A DNA stretch of 40,224 bases from an uncultured Anaeromyxobacter sp. (lineage in GTDB: Bacteria > Myxococcota > Myxococcia > Myxococcales > Anaeromyxobacteraceae): contig CAIVAR010000081.1 in NCBI GenBank assembly GCA_903904005.1, positions 1-40,224 of the forward strand, given 5' to 3'. Every line of letters starts with the position of its first letter. Positions within the stretch are counted from its first letter, which is position 1. The position numbers and the translations under genes were made by a program. Below, one piece after another: positions 8,779 through 16,804 of the stretch. The notes under the pieces are model-generated. The model had not been told where the DNA came from. It made no database searches and saw only the letters and a list, made by a program, of their open reading frames with translations.

Positions 8779-9729
8779 TCAGCGCCCGGTGATACGGCGA
8801 CCTCGATCGAGCAGAACTCCTCGCCAGGAGAGAGGTGTCGATCGCTTGCCCTCGAGTGTCACAATCGCCCCTCCCAACTTCTTCTTGAAATTGAACACTC
8901 CAGGGTTTCCCGTGGGGTCGATCCCCTCCAGATCGTAGAGCCAGCACCCTTTCGCAACCCCCCATTCCATGATCGCCCACTGGAGGGCTTCCCCAGCCCC
9001 CCTTGAAAACTTCCGGTCGGTTACACCCCAGAAATAGTGCAGGGTTTTTCCACACCTGAGGATCAAGGCCCCTGCCGCCCTGCTATTCCCCACCCGAGCA
9101 ACGAAGAGTGACCCCAGGGCGTGCTCCCCCCCGCTTTTCAGCAGCTCCGCCATGAGGTCAAGCGAGCCCGGGCCCCGGAATCCCTTCGCCTCCTCGGTTT
9201 CCTCGCAGAGCGAACAGAACCATTCGAGATCGTGGCGGTCACCAGATGGCTCGCTGACGATGCCGTCCCTTCTCGCTCGCGCGACCCCGTGGCGCGCCTT
9301 AGACTCCAGCGCCTTCCACAGGGCATCGGACCCGCGGGTGAGGTCGACCCAGATCGTCTGGGCCGGGGTGGGTCCCTCGGGGAAACTCGTGGCCTCGGTC
9401 GGAACCCACCGGTCCGTCACGACCAGGCAATATCCAGCGTCCTTGAGCATGGCGTGGAACACCCTCTCGACCTCCGGGGACCTGCCCCCCCCCCAGGTCG
9501 GACCCTTGGGTATCCACGCCACCCGACCGAGGCCAGGGATCCCCCGTTCCTCGATACGCGCCATGAGGATCAAGCGATCACCGTCGAACGCGCGCCAGCG
9601 ATGCTCAGCTATCCGGTCCACCTTCCGACGAGCGCTTCCCCACAGTGCCGACTGGAGGGGATGCCCTCCCAACTTCGAAAGCGATTCGTCCCACGAATCG
9701 CTTCCGGCATCTACCTCCCAGCGCATCAT
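8779..9729 (-). CDS. FemAB-like aminoacyl/acyltransferase (GNAT fold)
   Basis: 316 aa, resembling the FemAB/peptidyltransferase superfamily (tandem GNAT-like domains; Gram-positive members add amino acids from tRNA to peptidoglycan). Supporting segments are GHPLQSALWGSARRKV, RVAWIPKGPTW, LESKARHGVARARRDG (the KARHG-type basic motif), SLFVARVGNSRAAGALI and the C-terminal YDLEGIDPTGNPGVFNFKKK, which matches the family's FK+GF end. The ATG at 9729 forms an ATGA overlap with the upstream deacetylase. A run of ten G on the coding strand at 9485-9494 lies in frame. Next to a deacetylase and FdtA/FdtB, an attractive inference is acylation or aminoacylation of an amino sugar, but the donor and acceptor are not known. 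Confidence 0.75.
   Translation of the reverse strand: MMRWEVDAGSDSWDESLSKLGGHPLQSALWGSARRKVDRIAEHRWRAFDGDRLILMARIEERGIPGLGRVAWIPKGPTWGGGRSPEVERVFHAMLKDAGYCLVVTDRWVPTEATSFPEGPTPAQTIWVDLTRGSDALWKALESKARHGVARARRDGIVSEPSGDRHDLEWFCSLCEETEEAKGFRGPGSLDLMAELLKSGGEHALGSLFVARVGNSRAAGALILRCGKTLHYFWGVTDRKFSRGAGEALQWAIMEWGVAKGCWLYDLEGIDPTGNPGVFNFKKKLGGAIVTLEGKRSTPLSWRGVLLDRGRRITGR
9485..9494 (-). repeat. Poly-G(10) tract inside the FemAB-like gene
   Basis: Ten consecutive C on the plus strand read as ten G in the coding direction, encoding the Gly run of PTWGGGRSPE. The gene is in frame at this length. Loss or gain of one G would truncate the protein, so the tract is a candidate slipped-strand phase switch. 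Confidence 0.9.
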
Positions 9730-10541
9730 ATTGCCTCGCCAATGGAAGGACGGAGGCTTCTCACCACCCCACGGAGCCGTTGAATCGGTCCGAGATAGTC
9801 CCAGTCCCCAAGCAGGGCGGCCTCGAAGTCCCCAAGACCGTAGCGGAACGATACGTCCACGCGGGGAAGCGTGAACGGGTCCGACAGTCTGGGCACAGGA
9901 CCATGAATCGTCGTCGCTGCGGTCTGGTATCCGGCCTCGGCAACCGCCCGCCGAACCCGAGGATTGCTCCGTCCCCAAGTGTACGCGAAGTGCACGCAGG
10001 AAGACCCAAGATTGTCTTCTATCGACAGGCGAGAGTTCCTTAGTTCGGAGGCCACCTTCTTCGGAGGCATTCGGGTCAGGTCGTCGTGCTCAACTCCGTG
10101 TGACCCGACCGTCCAGTCGACCCTCCTCAGGCGCTCGAGGTCGCTCCAGGTCATGAATCGTTCGTCCGGGTAGTGGCCTCGAGTCGAATCCGATTCAATT
10201 CTCTCCTCCCTCCCCATCCAACCTGTGTTTACGTATACGGTCCCTGGGAACCCGAGCGCGGTCATGACGGATTCTGCACACTCCACAACACTCGAGTATC
10301 CGTCATCGAAGGTGATGGCGACCTGCAGGGGATCGACACTGAACCGCCGGAGCAGATCGTCCAAGGTCAGGACGCTTGCCCTTCGGGCGAGCCATTCCAT
10401 CTGGGCCTGGAATCTTTCCCGAGGAATCGCGAACGGCCCCTGCCCCACCGCGTGATAGGTGAGGATGACTCGGCGAATAGGGTCTCTCTTTCGAGGACCA
10501 AGGATGCGGGCCAGCGCCCTCTTCGCAAGAGTTGTATCCAT
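9726..10541 (-). CDS. NodB-type polysaccharide deacetylase
   Basis: Carbohydrate esterase family 4 (NodB homology) protein of 271 aa, predicted to remove acyl groups from N-acetyl or O-acetyl sugars using a divalent metal. Visible motifs are ILTYHAVG, AITFDDGYSS (D79, D80) and GSHGVEHDDL (H148, H152 metal ligands), then FAYTWGRSN. No signal peptide is evident, so it may act in the cytoplasm on a precursor. The start MDTTLAKRAL at 10541 is chosen because it lies just after fdtA; an in-frame extension to 10616 would run into fdtA. It is ATGA-coupled to the FemAB-like gene, suggesting that deacetylation and re-acylation of an amino sugar are linked. Confidence 0.87.
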   Translation of the reverse strand: MDTTLAKRALARILGPRKRDPIRRVILTYHAVGQGPFAIPRERFQAQMEWLARRASVLTLDDLLRRFSVDPLQVAITFDDGYSSVVECAESVMTALGFPGTVYVNTGWMGREERIESDSTRGHYPDERFMTWSDLERLRRVDWTVGSHGVEHDDLTRMPPKKVASELRNSRLSIEDNLGSSCVHFAYTWGRSNPRVRRAVAEAGYQTAATTIHGPVPRLSDPFTLPRVDVSFRYGLGDFEAALLGDWDYLGPIQRLRGVVRSLRPSIGEAI

Positions 10542-10578
10542 CCTGAACACTTGGCCGTGGGCTTCCCCCGAACGGTCT

Positions 10579-11016
10579 TTAGTCGCGTGCGGCACCCCGG
10601 GTTGGGTCGCCGGCACCGGTGAGTGAAACGAACTCCTCGTGATCTCGGATGTAGTCCGACTCCGAATAGCGATTGGAGGCGAGCACCATGCAGACGGAGC
10701 CCGACGAGAAGTTATCGAGTTCCCGCCAGATCATCGGGCAGACGTAGAGCCCGTAGTAGGAGCGCGCGAGGTGGAAGCGCTTCTTCTCCTTCCCATCGTC
10801 GAGCGCGATGTCGAAGCTCCCGGACATGGCGATGATGAACTGGTGAAGGTCTCGGTGCGCGTGCCCCCCACGCTCGGAACCGCCGGGGACATCATAAAGG
10901 TAGTACACCCGCTGGACGTCGAAGGGCACGTGGACACTGCCCTCGATGAAGGTGAGGTTTCCCCGGGGATCAGCGATCTTCGGGAGTTGGATGATTCGGC
11001 AGTCGGAGAGCGGCAT
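10579..11016 (-). CDS. fdtA: dTDP-4-keto-6-deoxyglucose 3,4-ketoisomerase (FdtA/WxcM-like)
   Basis: A 145-aa cupin protein of the WxcM/FdtA family, which moves the keto group of dTDP-4-keto-6-deoxyglucose from C4 to C3. The family pattern is clear: RIIQLPKIADPRGNLTFIEG, PFDVQRVYYLYDVPGG, RGGHAHRDLHQFIIAMSGS and VLASNRYSESDYIRDHEEF. The HAH and the nearby His line the cupin active site. It is followed 17 bp downstream of fdtB in the same operon, as in known Fuc3N and Qui3N clusters. Whether it is the FdtA (galacto) or QdtA (gluco) type cannot be settled by eye. The dTDP-glucose-forming enzymes are not in this window. Confidence 0.9.
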   Translation of the reverse strand: MPLSDCRIIQLPKIADPRGNLTFIEGSVHVPFDVQRVYYLYDVPGGSERGGHAHRDLHQFIIAMSGSFDIALDDGKEKKRFHLARSYYGLYVCPMIWRELDNFSSGSVCMVLASNRYSESDYIRDHEEFVSLTGAGDPTRGAARD

Positions 11017-11033
11017 GGCGAGCCACCAGCAGC

Positions 11034-12161
11034 CTACCGGAAGACGTTGACCGACTCGATGACGAACTCCACCTGTTCATCGGTCATGTGGGGGCCCATC
11101 GGCAAGCTCAGGACCTCGTCGCACCAGCGGTTCGCGACCGGGAAAGCATCCCAGGGGATGCCGAGGTCCGCATAGGCCGCCTGCCGGTGGGGAGGGACGG
11201 GGTAGTGGATCATGGTGTCCACGCCCCTTTCCCGAAGGAATCGCTGAAGCTCCGTGCGCCGCTCGGTCTTCACCACGAAGACGTACCAGGATGGTAGCGC
11301 CCACGAACCGGGGCGCGGCAGCATCACGAGCGGATTCCTCATGCCCTGAAGGTAGCTCGCCGCGACGAAGCGCCTGCGCGCGTTCCAGGCATCCAGATGG
11401 CGGAGCTTCACGCTCAGGAACGCCGCTTGGAGCTCATCGAGCCGGCTGTTCGTCCCCTTGACATCGTGGACGTACTTCTCGTTCGACCCGTAATTTCGGA
11501 GGAGGCGGATCTTCCGGGCGAGCTCCGGATCGCTCGTCGTGACGGCTCCACCGTCACCGAGCGCCCCCAGGTTCTTCGTGGGGTAGAAGGACCAGGCAGC
11601 CGCATGGCCCAGGGATCCCGAGCGCCTCCCTTTGTACTCGGCGCCATGCGCCTGCGCTGCGTCCTCCAAGACGAAGAGGGAGCGGCTGTGGGCGAGTGCC
11701 ATGATGGGGGACATGTCCACTGGAACCCCGTACAGGTGAACGGGGATGACGGCGCGAGACCGGGGGGTGAGAGCGGCCTCGATGGAGGTCGCCGTGACGT
11801 TCCCGGTATCCGGGTCGGGATCGACCGGAACGGGCCGTGCCCCGACCTCGGACACCGCCAGCCAGGTCGCGATGAATGTGTTCGCCGGCACGAGGACGTC
11901 ATCGCCGCGCCCAATTCCTGCGGCGGCAAGCCCTATCTGCAGCGCCGAGAGGCCGGACCCTACGCCCACGCCGTGGGTGCATCCGACATATCTCGCGAAG
12001 GATTCCTCAAAGGCCTCGACTTCGTGCCCCAGGATGAGTTGGCCCCCGTCCATGACCCGCGACAAGGCGTCTCCGAGTTCGGACCGGAGTTGCAGGTATG
12101 CTGCCTTCAAGTCGATGAAGGGTACCTTCACCTTGATTCCCGGATCATCTGGCAGGGTCAC
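11034..12161 (-). CDS. fdtB: DegT/DnrJ aminotransferase, FdtB-like
   Basis: PLP-dependent sugar aminotransferase, 375 aa. After FdtA it would aminate dTDP-3-keto-6-deoxyhexose at C3 to give dTDP-3-amino-3,6-dideoxyhexose (Fuc3N or Qui3N). It opens with [17 protein letters not shown], has [14 protein letters not shown] and [11 protein letters not shown], and the PLP lysine K196 in [17 protein letters not shown]. The start is a GTG at 12161 in a GTGA overlap with the upstream GT4 (12158-12161). No FdtC-type N-acyltransferase is seen beside it; the FemAB-like protein two genes downstream could be its functional replacement, which is inference only. Confidence 0.88.
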   Translation of the reverse strand: MTLPDDPGIKVKVPFIDLKAAYLQLRSELGDALSRVMDGGQLILGHEVEAFEESFARYVGCTHGVGVGSGLSALQIGLAAAGIGRGDDVLVPANTFIATWLAVSEVGARPVPVDPDPDTGNVTATSIEAALTPRSRAVIPVHLYGVPVDMSPIMALAHSRSLFVLEDAAQAHGAEYKGRRSGSLGHAAAWSFYPTKNLGALGDGGAVTTSDPELARKIRLLRNYGSNEKYVHDVKGTNSRLDELQAAFLSVKLRHLDAWNARRRFVAASYLQGMRNPLVMLPRPGSWALPSWYVFVVKTERRTELQRFLRERGVDTMIHYPVPPHRQAAYADLGIPWDAFPVANRWCDEVLSLPMGPHMTDEQVEFVIESVNVFR

Positions 12162-13291
12162 CGTCTCCCCGCTCCAACGCTCCCGTTTATCATGGCGGCG
12201 AGCTGCCCGAGGTGCCGATCCAGCGTGAAATGGGTCGCTGCGCGAGCCCTGCCCGCGCGGCCCATCTTGCCCGCCAGCAAGGGATCGAGCGCAAGCCGCA
12301 CCATTCGAACACCCATTGCACCTGCATCACCCTCGTCGACAAGGAATCCCGTTTCTCCGTCGACGACCACGTCAGGTATGCCGGCATGTCGCGTCGAAAC
12401 GACGGGCAGACCGGTCATCTGTGCCTCTATCACAGCCACGGGGGTACCCTCACTGTCACCGCTTTCGGCCTCGAGGGAGTGTTGCACGAATGCCCGTGCC
12501 TCTCGCATCAGTTGCCCCACGCGCTCGCCGGGCTGAGAGCCCACGAATTCGACTGCACCATCCAGGCCCAGCGCAGTTGCGAGCCGCCTGCACGGTCCGA
12601 GCAGAGGGCCTTCTCCCACGAACGTGAGCACAGCATCAGGCACGACCGTCAGGACTTCCTTGAAAGCCAGCAACGTGAGTTGCGGAGCCTTCTTCTCGAC
12701 GAACCGCCCCACCGCAACGAACTTTGCTCTCGCAGCCTCGGGAGCACCTCCGGAGAATCGGCTCGGGTCGACCCCATAGACATTCAGATGAACCCGCTCC
12801 GGCTTCGCCCCCAAAGATATCAATCGGGTCTTCATCGTGCTCGACACCGCCACGATGCCGTCCGCGTAGTCGAACATCGCCTGGTAACCCGTCCTCTGTT
12901 CTTCCAGAACCTCCCGCATCGAGGCATCGAATCCATGAAAATGTACGAACAGCGGAACGCCCGCCTTCCTGCATCCCGCCGTGAGGTAGGAGCCGGTGAT
13001 CCCGTATTCCGCCAGCACGGCGTCGGCTCCGACGCTCCGAAGGTGCTGGCTCACCATGATGTCGAGAACCGACTTGTCGAGCGAGGCACCCATTCTCCGG
13101 AGCACACCGGAAAGCCCACTGCCCCAAGGCCATATCTCCCGGTCGCTCGGGTCACTCAGGCGCCAGTGAGAACCGTAGCGAGGGATGACCTCGAACGGAA
13201 GCCCATCCACGTGGGCCCGGATGAATGTCTCCGATACGGCACCCTTCAAGGGCGAAACGATGACAACTCGCAATGTACTGCCATCGGACAT
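12158..13291 (-). CDS. GT4 family glycosyltransferase (WcaL/AmsK-like)
   Basis: About 377 aa, GT-B fold. It opens with [21 protein letters not shown], the start typical of WcaL/AmsK-like colanic and amylovoran transferases, continues with [15 protein letters not shown] and VHFHGFDAS, and ends with the donor domain: [51 protein letters not shown] and RHAGIPDVV. The start [10 protein letters not shown] at 13291 lies 4 bp after the methyltransferase stop, with AAGGGAC a few bases upstream. The longer in-frame start would overlap the methyltransferase. Specificity is unknown. Confidence 0.89.
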   Translation of the reverse strand: MSDGSTLRVVIVSPLKGAVSETFIRAHVDGLPFEVIPRYGSHWRLSDPSDREIWPWGSGLSGVLRRMGASLDKSVLDIMVSQHLRSVGADAVLAEYGITGSYLTAGCRKAGVPLFVHFHGFDASMREVLEEQRTGYQAMFDYADGIVAVSSTMKTRLISLGAKPERVHLNVYGVDPSRFSGGAPEAARAKFVAVGRFVEKKAPQLTLLAFKEVLTVVPDAVLTFVGEGPLLGPCRRLATALGLDGAVEFVGSQPGERVGQLMREARAFVQHSLEAESGDSEGTPVAVIEAQMTGLPVVSTRHAGIPDVVVDGETGFLVDEGDAGAMGVRMVRLALDPLLAGKMGRAGRARAATHFTLDRHLGQLAAMINGSVGAGRR

Positions 13292-13295
13292 GCTG

Positions 13296-13985
13296 TCAGT
13301 CCCTTTGACGTCGGGCCGCTCGCACGACGTACACGCATGCATCGACGTTTCGACGTTCAGCGTCCCCCGCGGTGTCTGCAAGGGCCATGATCCGGTTCAT
13401 CAACCAGAAGAATGCAGGTCTCGCTGGCGCAGGAACTCCTCCGGCCACTCCGTCCTGGAAGAGTTGAACCCCTGAAGCGGCCAGGTTCATGACTCCACGC
13501 ATGTGCTCGACGAAGAAGCCAGCCCGCTCCACCTCCGTTCGCAATCCGGCCGCCGTCCACCGCCAGTAGTCGGTCGGGTCTGGGTGGAACATCCAGTACC
13601 CGTGGGTCGAAAGGAACAGGAGCCCATCGGGCTTGAGAATGCGGTGCGCCTCTTCGAGGTAGGCTTGGGGAGAGGGAACGTGCTCGAGCACCTGTGAACT
13701 CAGGACCACGTCGACCGACCCGTCCTCGATCGGTGCCCGCCCGAACTGGTCGAAGTGAAGGGCCGCTCGCTCGTTTCCGGCCAGATCGATTCCAACGTAC
13801 CTGCCCACCAGTGGCTCAAAGATTTCCCGGTACGGCATTGAACCGCACCCCAGGTCCACGAGAATCCCCCCTCGCGCCCGTTCCCCAACGGCCCCACGGA
13901 ACTCCTCCTCGAGGGCAGCCCTCAGGGCCTTGAGGTGGTACCAGCGACTATGAAACACGGATGGCTCGAGTCGTGGGTCACTCAT
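13296..13985 (-). CDS. Class I SAM-dependent methyltransferase
   Basis: A 229-aa Methyltransf_11-type enzyme. Motif I is ILVDLGCGSMPYREIF, followed by VGIDLAG (acidic residue binding the SAM ribose), VDVVLSSQVLEHVPSP and ILKPDGLLFLSTHG. The region after HGYWMFHPDPTDYWRWTAAGL is typical of methyltransferases in polysaccharide clusters. ATGA overlap (13982-13985) couples it to the upstream GT4. Probably methylates a sugar hydroxyl or chain terminus; the acceptor is unknown. Confidence 0.85.
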   Translation of the reverse strand: MSDPRLEPSVFHSRWYHLKALRAALEEEFRGAVGERARGGILVDLGCGSMPYREIFEPLVGRYVGIDLAGNERAALHFDQFGRAPIEDGSVDVVLSSQVLEHVPSPQAYLEEAHRILKPDGLLFLSTHGYWMFHPDPTDYWRWTAAGLRTEVERAGFFVEHMRGVMNLAASGVQLFQDGVAGGVPAPARPAFFWLMNRIMALADTAGDAERRNVDACVYVVRAARRQRD

Positions 13986-15277
13986 CTGCCCCTCCCCGTC
14001 ACAAAGTCACGAAGTCGACGCGCTCTCCCACGCACGGCACGCGCAATCGAGAATCGTACATCTTCCCGCCCCAGAGCCCCGACCACCGGCGGCACTCGGA
14101 TGCGCCGCGGGACCACGAAAGGCCGTCTCGAGCGCCCCTCCTTCATGGACAATTCCTGAAACAATCCCAACCACCCAGCGGTACCGGCTGCGTCAGAGTA
14201 GCGTTCGATTATCGTTTTCCTGGCATTTTGACCCAATCGCCTGCGGAGGTCTTGATCTTGCTGCAGTCTGCCAACCGCCTCCAAGAAGGACGGGCCACGG
14301 TCCGAGACGACCATTCCATTCTGTCCGTCCTTGACCAGCTCTGGGATTCCAGAGCGCATGTCCGTGACGATCGGAACCAAACCACAGGCCATGCCCTCCA
14401 TCAGGGCGATCGGCAGGCCTTCATAGTCCGACAACAGTACGATGGCCCCTGACCGAAGCATCAAGTCCTGTACTTCGGCCAGGCCCAGCGGGCCGACGAC
14501 CTGAACCCTATTCCCTGCGGTGGACTTCTTCACCAGGTCGAGCATCGCGGTTCGTTCCGTCCCGTCACCGCACAGCACCGCGCGAACTGACGGATAAGTC
14601 TCCGCGCAAGTGATCAGCGCTCGCGTGACCTGAAGGATCTGCTTTTGCTCCACGACGAAGCGCCCCGCATACAGGAGGGTCAGATCCGTTTGGTTTGGAG
14701 TGCACCGATCCGGCACCGGAACTCCGTACGGAATCCGGGACACTCCCGCATCGCACCCGAGCGTGGTGACCACCAGGTCGGCCAGTTGCCGGGATACCGC
14801 GACAAACCGTGAAGGAAGGAAAGCTGGATGCCGCTTCGCCATTTCGAGGATGCTGTGGTGGAACGGGTCATCGGAGTGGAGAACGATGATGGACGGCCTA
14901 TCCTGCTCTCTCAAGTATCGCCCTGCATAGAATGCAGAAACGACACAGTTTGCGATGAAGATATCCGGCTGGCATTGCGATGCCACCCTCAAGAGCCAAC
15001 GGGCTGCGTCGATGGCATGCTGTGTGTAGGGCATGGCATGCACTTTGATCCCATGGCCCTTTAGGTGCCTGACAATCTGGGTGCTATACTCCGCGCCCGG
15101 CTCGCAGTGACAAAGGGCCGCAACTTCTACCTCCCATCCGCTTCGGGCCAACTCAGGTAGAAGGCGCATCGCCCAGATGTTCGGGCCCCCTACCTTGTTC
15201 GGCCAATCGTAGAGACAGAAAAGGGCTTTGGCGCCCGCGAACTTTCCGACGGTATCGGAGAAATCGCTCATGAACAT
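13982..15277 (-). CDS. GT4 family glycosyltransferase
   Basis: A 431-aa GT-B glycosyltransferase. ALFCLYDWPNKVGGPNIWAM opens the acceptor domain; FIANCVVSAFYAGRYL and SIIVLHSDDPFHHS follow. The donor domain has DLTLLYAGRFVVEQKQILQ, AVLCGDGTERTAML, LLSDYEGLPIALMEGMACGL (EX7E glutamates) and GIPELVKDGQNGMVV. The last 45 residues are very basic (RPFVVPRRIRVPPVVG to GRARRLRDFVTGRGR), which may help membrane association. ATGs at 15277 and 15271 are both possible. It follows a 327-bp non-coding gap, so a promoter for the downstream genes may lie there. Confidence 0.88.
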   Translation of the reverse strand: MFMSDFSDTVGKFAGAKALFCLYDWPNKVGGPNIWAMRLLPELARSGWEVEVAALCHCEPGAEYSTQIVRHLKGHGIKVHAMPYTQHAIDAARWLLRVASQCQPDIFIANCVVSAFYAGRYLREQDRPSIIVLHSDDPFHHSILEMAKRHPAFLPSRFVAVSRQLADLVVTTLGCDAGVSRIPYGVPVPDRCTPNQTDLTLLYAGRFVVEQKQILQVTRALITCAETYPSVRAVLCGDGTERTAMLDLVKKSTAGNRVQVVGPLGLAEVQDLMLRSGAIVLLSDYEGLPIALMEGMACGLVPIVTDMRSGIPELVKDGQNGMVVSDRGPSFLEAVGRLQQDQDLRRRLGQNARKTIIERYSDAAGTAGWLGLFQELSMKEGRSRRPFVVPRRIRVPPVVGALGREDVRFSIARAVRGRARRLRDFVTGRGR

Positions 15278-15604
15278 TGCTCTTCACCGCTTACAATTCT
15301 TGCAAGGCCGCCGAACCGACTAGCCGCCTCGCTACGGACGGCGCCTGGGCAGCGATTCAGCCTCGAGCCTCGATTTCGAGGCACGGCCCAGCCAGTTACA
15401 ACCACGCGCCGTCGCTCTAGCGCAGGTATCGCCTCGCCAGTACTCACCTTGTTGCCCCCCCGCCCACCCTGCCAGCATCCCTAGAGAAAACTCCCCGCAC
15501 CTTTGGAATAGGCGAGACTGCGCTCCCAAGGTGTATGATTCGCAACAGGCCCTTAACCTTTCAGACACTATTCGACAATCTCCGCACGGGTAATGGCTAT
15601 GATG
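15278..15604. other. Non-coding gap with a small palindrome
   Basis: No convincing gene is present in these 327 bases. An interrupted palindrome, gcctcga-tt-tcgaggc, lies at 15367-15382; its 2-nt centre is too tight for a good RNA hairpin, so an operator-like site is more plausible than a terminator. A C7 run lies near 15455-15461. I could not identify a strong sigma-70 promoter by eye. Confidence 0.4.
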
Positions 15605-16732
15605 TCACAGCAATGAGCATGCGATGTCTTCCAGGCGGCGGGCGCAGTCCGCGGGCGTGTAACTATTCACGTGCAAATTCTTATTTGCCCTGACTGCGTC
15701 GTAGTTATCTTCCCTCTTTCGGAGGTTTGGATCCAAGAATAGTCGCTGCAATTCCAACCCATACGGATTCAATATCTCTTGGATGCCGGACGATTGCCTT
15801 CTAAATATTTCATGCCCTGCATTCATCGTCATCATTATGGGCGTTCCTACCGACAGAGCCTCCAGAATAACCATGTCGACGTAACTTTGCCTGTTCGCGC
15901 TCACAAGATAGTCACAGGACGCCAACCAATCATGCACTCGGACCGAGAAGCCCACGTCATATACTCCTTCGCCCGTGACCGGAAACCCGTCTGGCTTTCC
16001 AACCACCACTAGACTGATGTCGTCACGCCGCTTTCTAGCCTCACGAAACGCCTCCATCACGATGTCGAAGCCCTTGATATGGCATCTGCGTCCCACATAC
16101 ATGAAGTTAATCGTCGAACGATCCAATGGGTACCGACAGGCATCGGCTACCGGCAACGCCCCGTAAGGGACATATTGCGCCCTCTTGCCTCCCATTAACC
16201 CCGAATAAATTGACCCAACTCCAGAATTCGGTTGGATTACAACGTTCGCTCGGTCGAATGCCTCGGCTTCGGCCGCAATGCTCCACTGGACATCCTGCTC
16301 AGCCATCCCCTGTGCTGCGCACTCCTGGGATGGCAATTCAGGGCAATACGATTGCAGCAGCACTACTTGAGCGTGCGGGATCAACGAGAGACAAGCCTTG
16401 AGACGCCATACGTCGTGGAAATACACAAGTCGATAATTTCGCGCACGCGAAAGTACGTAGTGCTCGCGGGCCTCCAATACAAATTGTCGCCATCGACCTG
16501 CCTTTCCGGCGCCTGCCAGTCGATCAAGCCAACGATGCCGCGCCATCGCCTGAAGGGTCGTCCTTCGGACTCTGCTCCCCAGTGATTGATATACCAGATT
16601 GTGCGAAAAGCAATACTTGTCGGACAGAAAGGGGAGATAATTATGAGCAATATTCCCGCTTGGTCCACCGTCGGTAGTCCGCAACGGGTACAAGGAGAAG
16701 TGCAGCAACCTGTCAATCACCGATGACTCCAC
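15605..16732 (-). CDS. GT4-like glycosyltransferase, lower GC
   Basis: A 375-aa GT-B-like protein. The donor half is recognisable: INFMYVGRRCHIKGFDIVMEAF, ISLVVVGKPDGFPV, CDYLVSANRQSYVDMVILEA and LSVGTPIMMTMNAGH. The N-terminal half (LHFSLYPLRTTDGGPSGNIA, RLVYFHDVWRLKACL) is less typical. The start is a GTG at 16732 with AGGA upstream. The gene is visibly richer in A and T and in codons such as AAT and ATT than its neighbours, and is bounded by a 327-bp gap downstream and a 72-bp gap upstream, hinting at separate acquisition. Specificity is unknown. Confidence 0.8.
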   Translation of the reverse strand: MESSVIDRLLHFSLYPLRTTDGGPSGNIAHNYLPFLSDKYCFSHNLVYQSLGSRVRRTTLQAMARHRWLDRLAGAGKAGRWRQFVLEAREHYVLSRARNYRLVYFHDVWRLKACLSLIPHAQVVLLQSYCPELPSQECAAQGMAEQDVQWSIAAEAEAFDRANVVIQPNSGVGSIYSGLMGGKRAQYVPYGALPVADACRYPLDRSTINFMYVGRRCHIKGFDIVMEAFREARKRRDDISLVVVGKPDGFPVTGEGVYDVGFSVRVHDWLASCDYLVSANRQSYVDMVILEALSVGTPIMMTMNAGHEIFRRQSSGIQEILNPYGLELQRLFLDPNLRKREDNYDAVRANKNLHVNSYTPADCARRLEDIACSLL

Positions 16733-16804
16733 ATATCCTGTCGACGGGCTCGGGTTGGACGTGACAGTCGGCGGTAGCCGCTAATTACCCGGAAGGCGAA
16801 AACA

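Noticed and set aside
12212-13390. A 392-codon plus-strand frame opposite a GT4 gene
   Set aside because: It is the antisense of a gene with clear GT4 motifs and has no family features.
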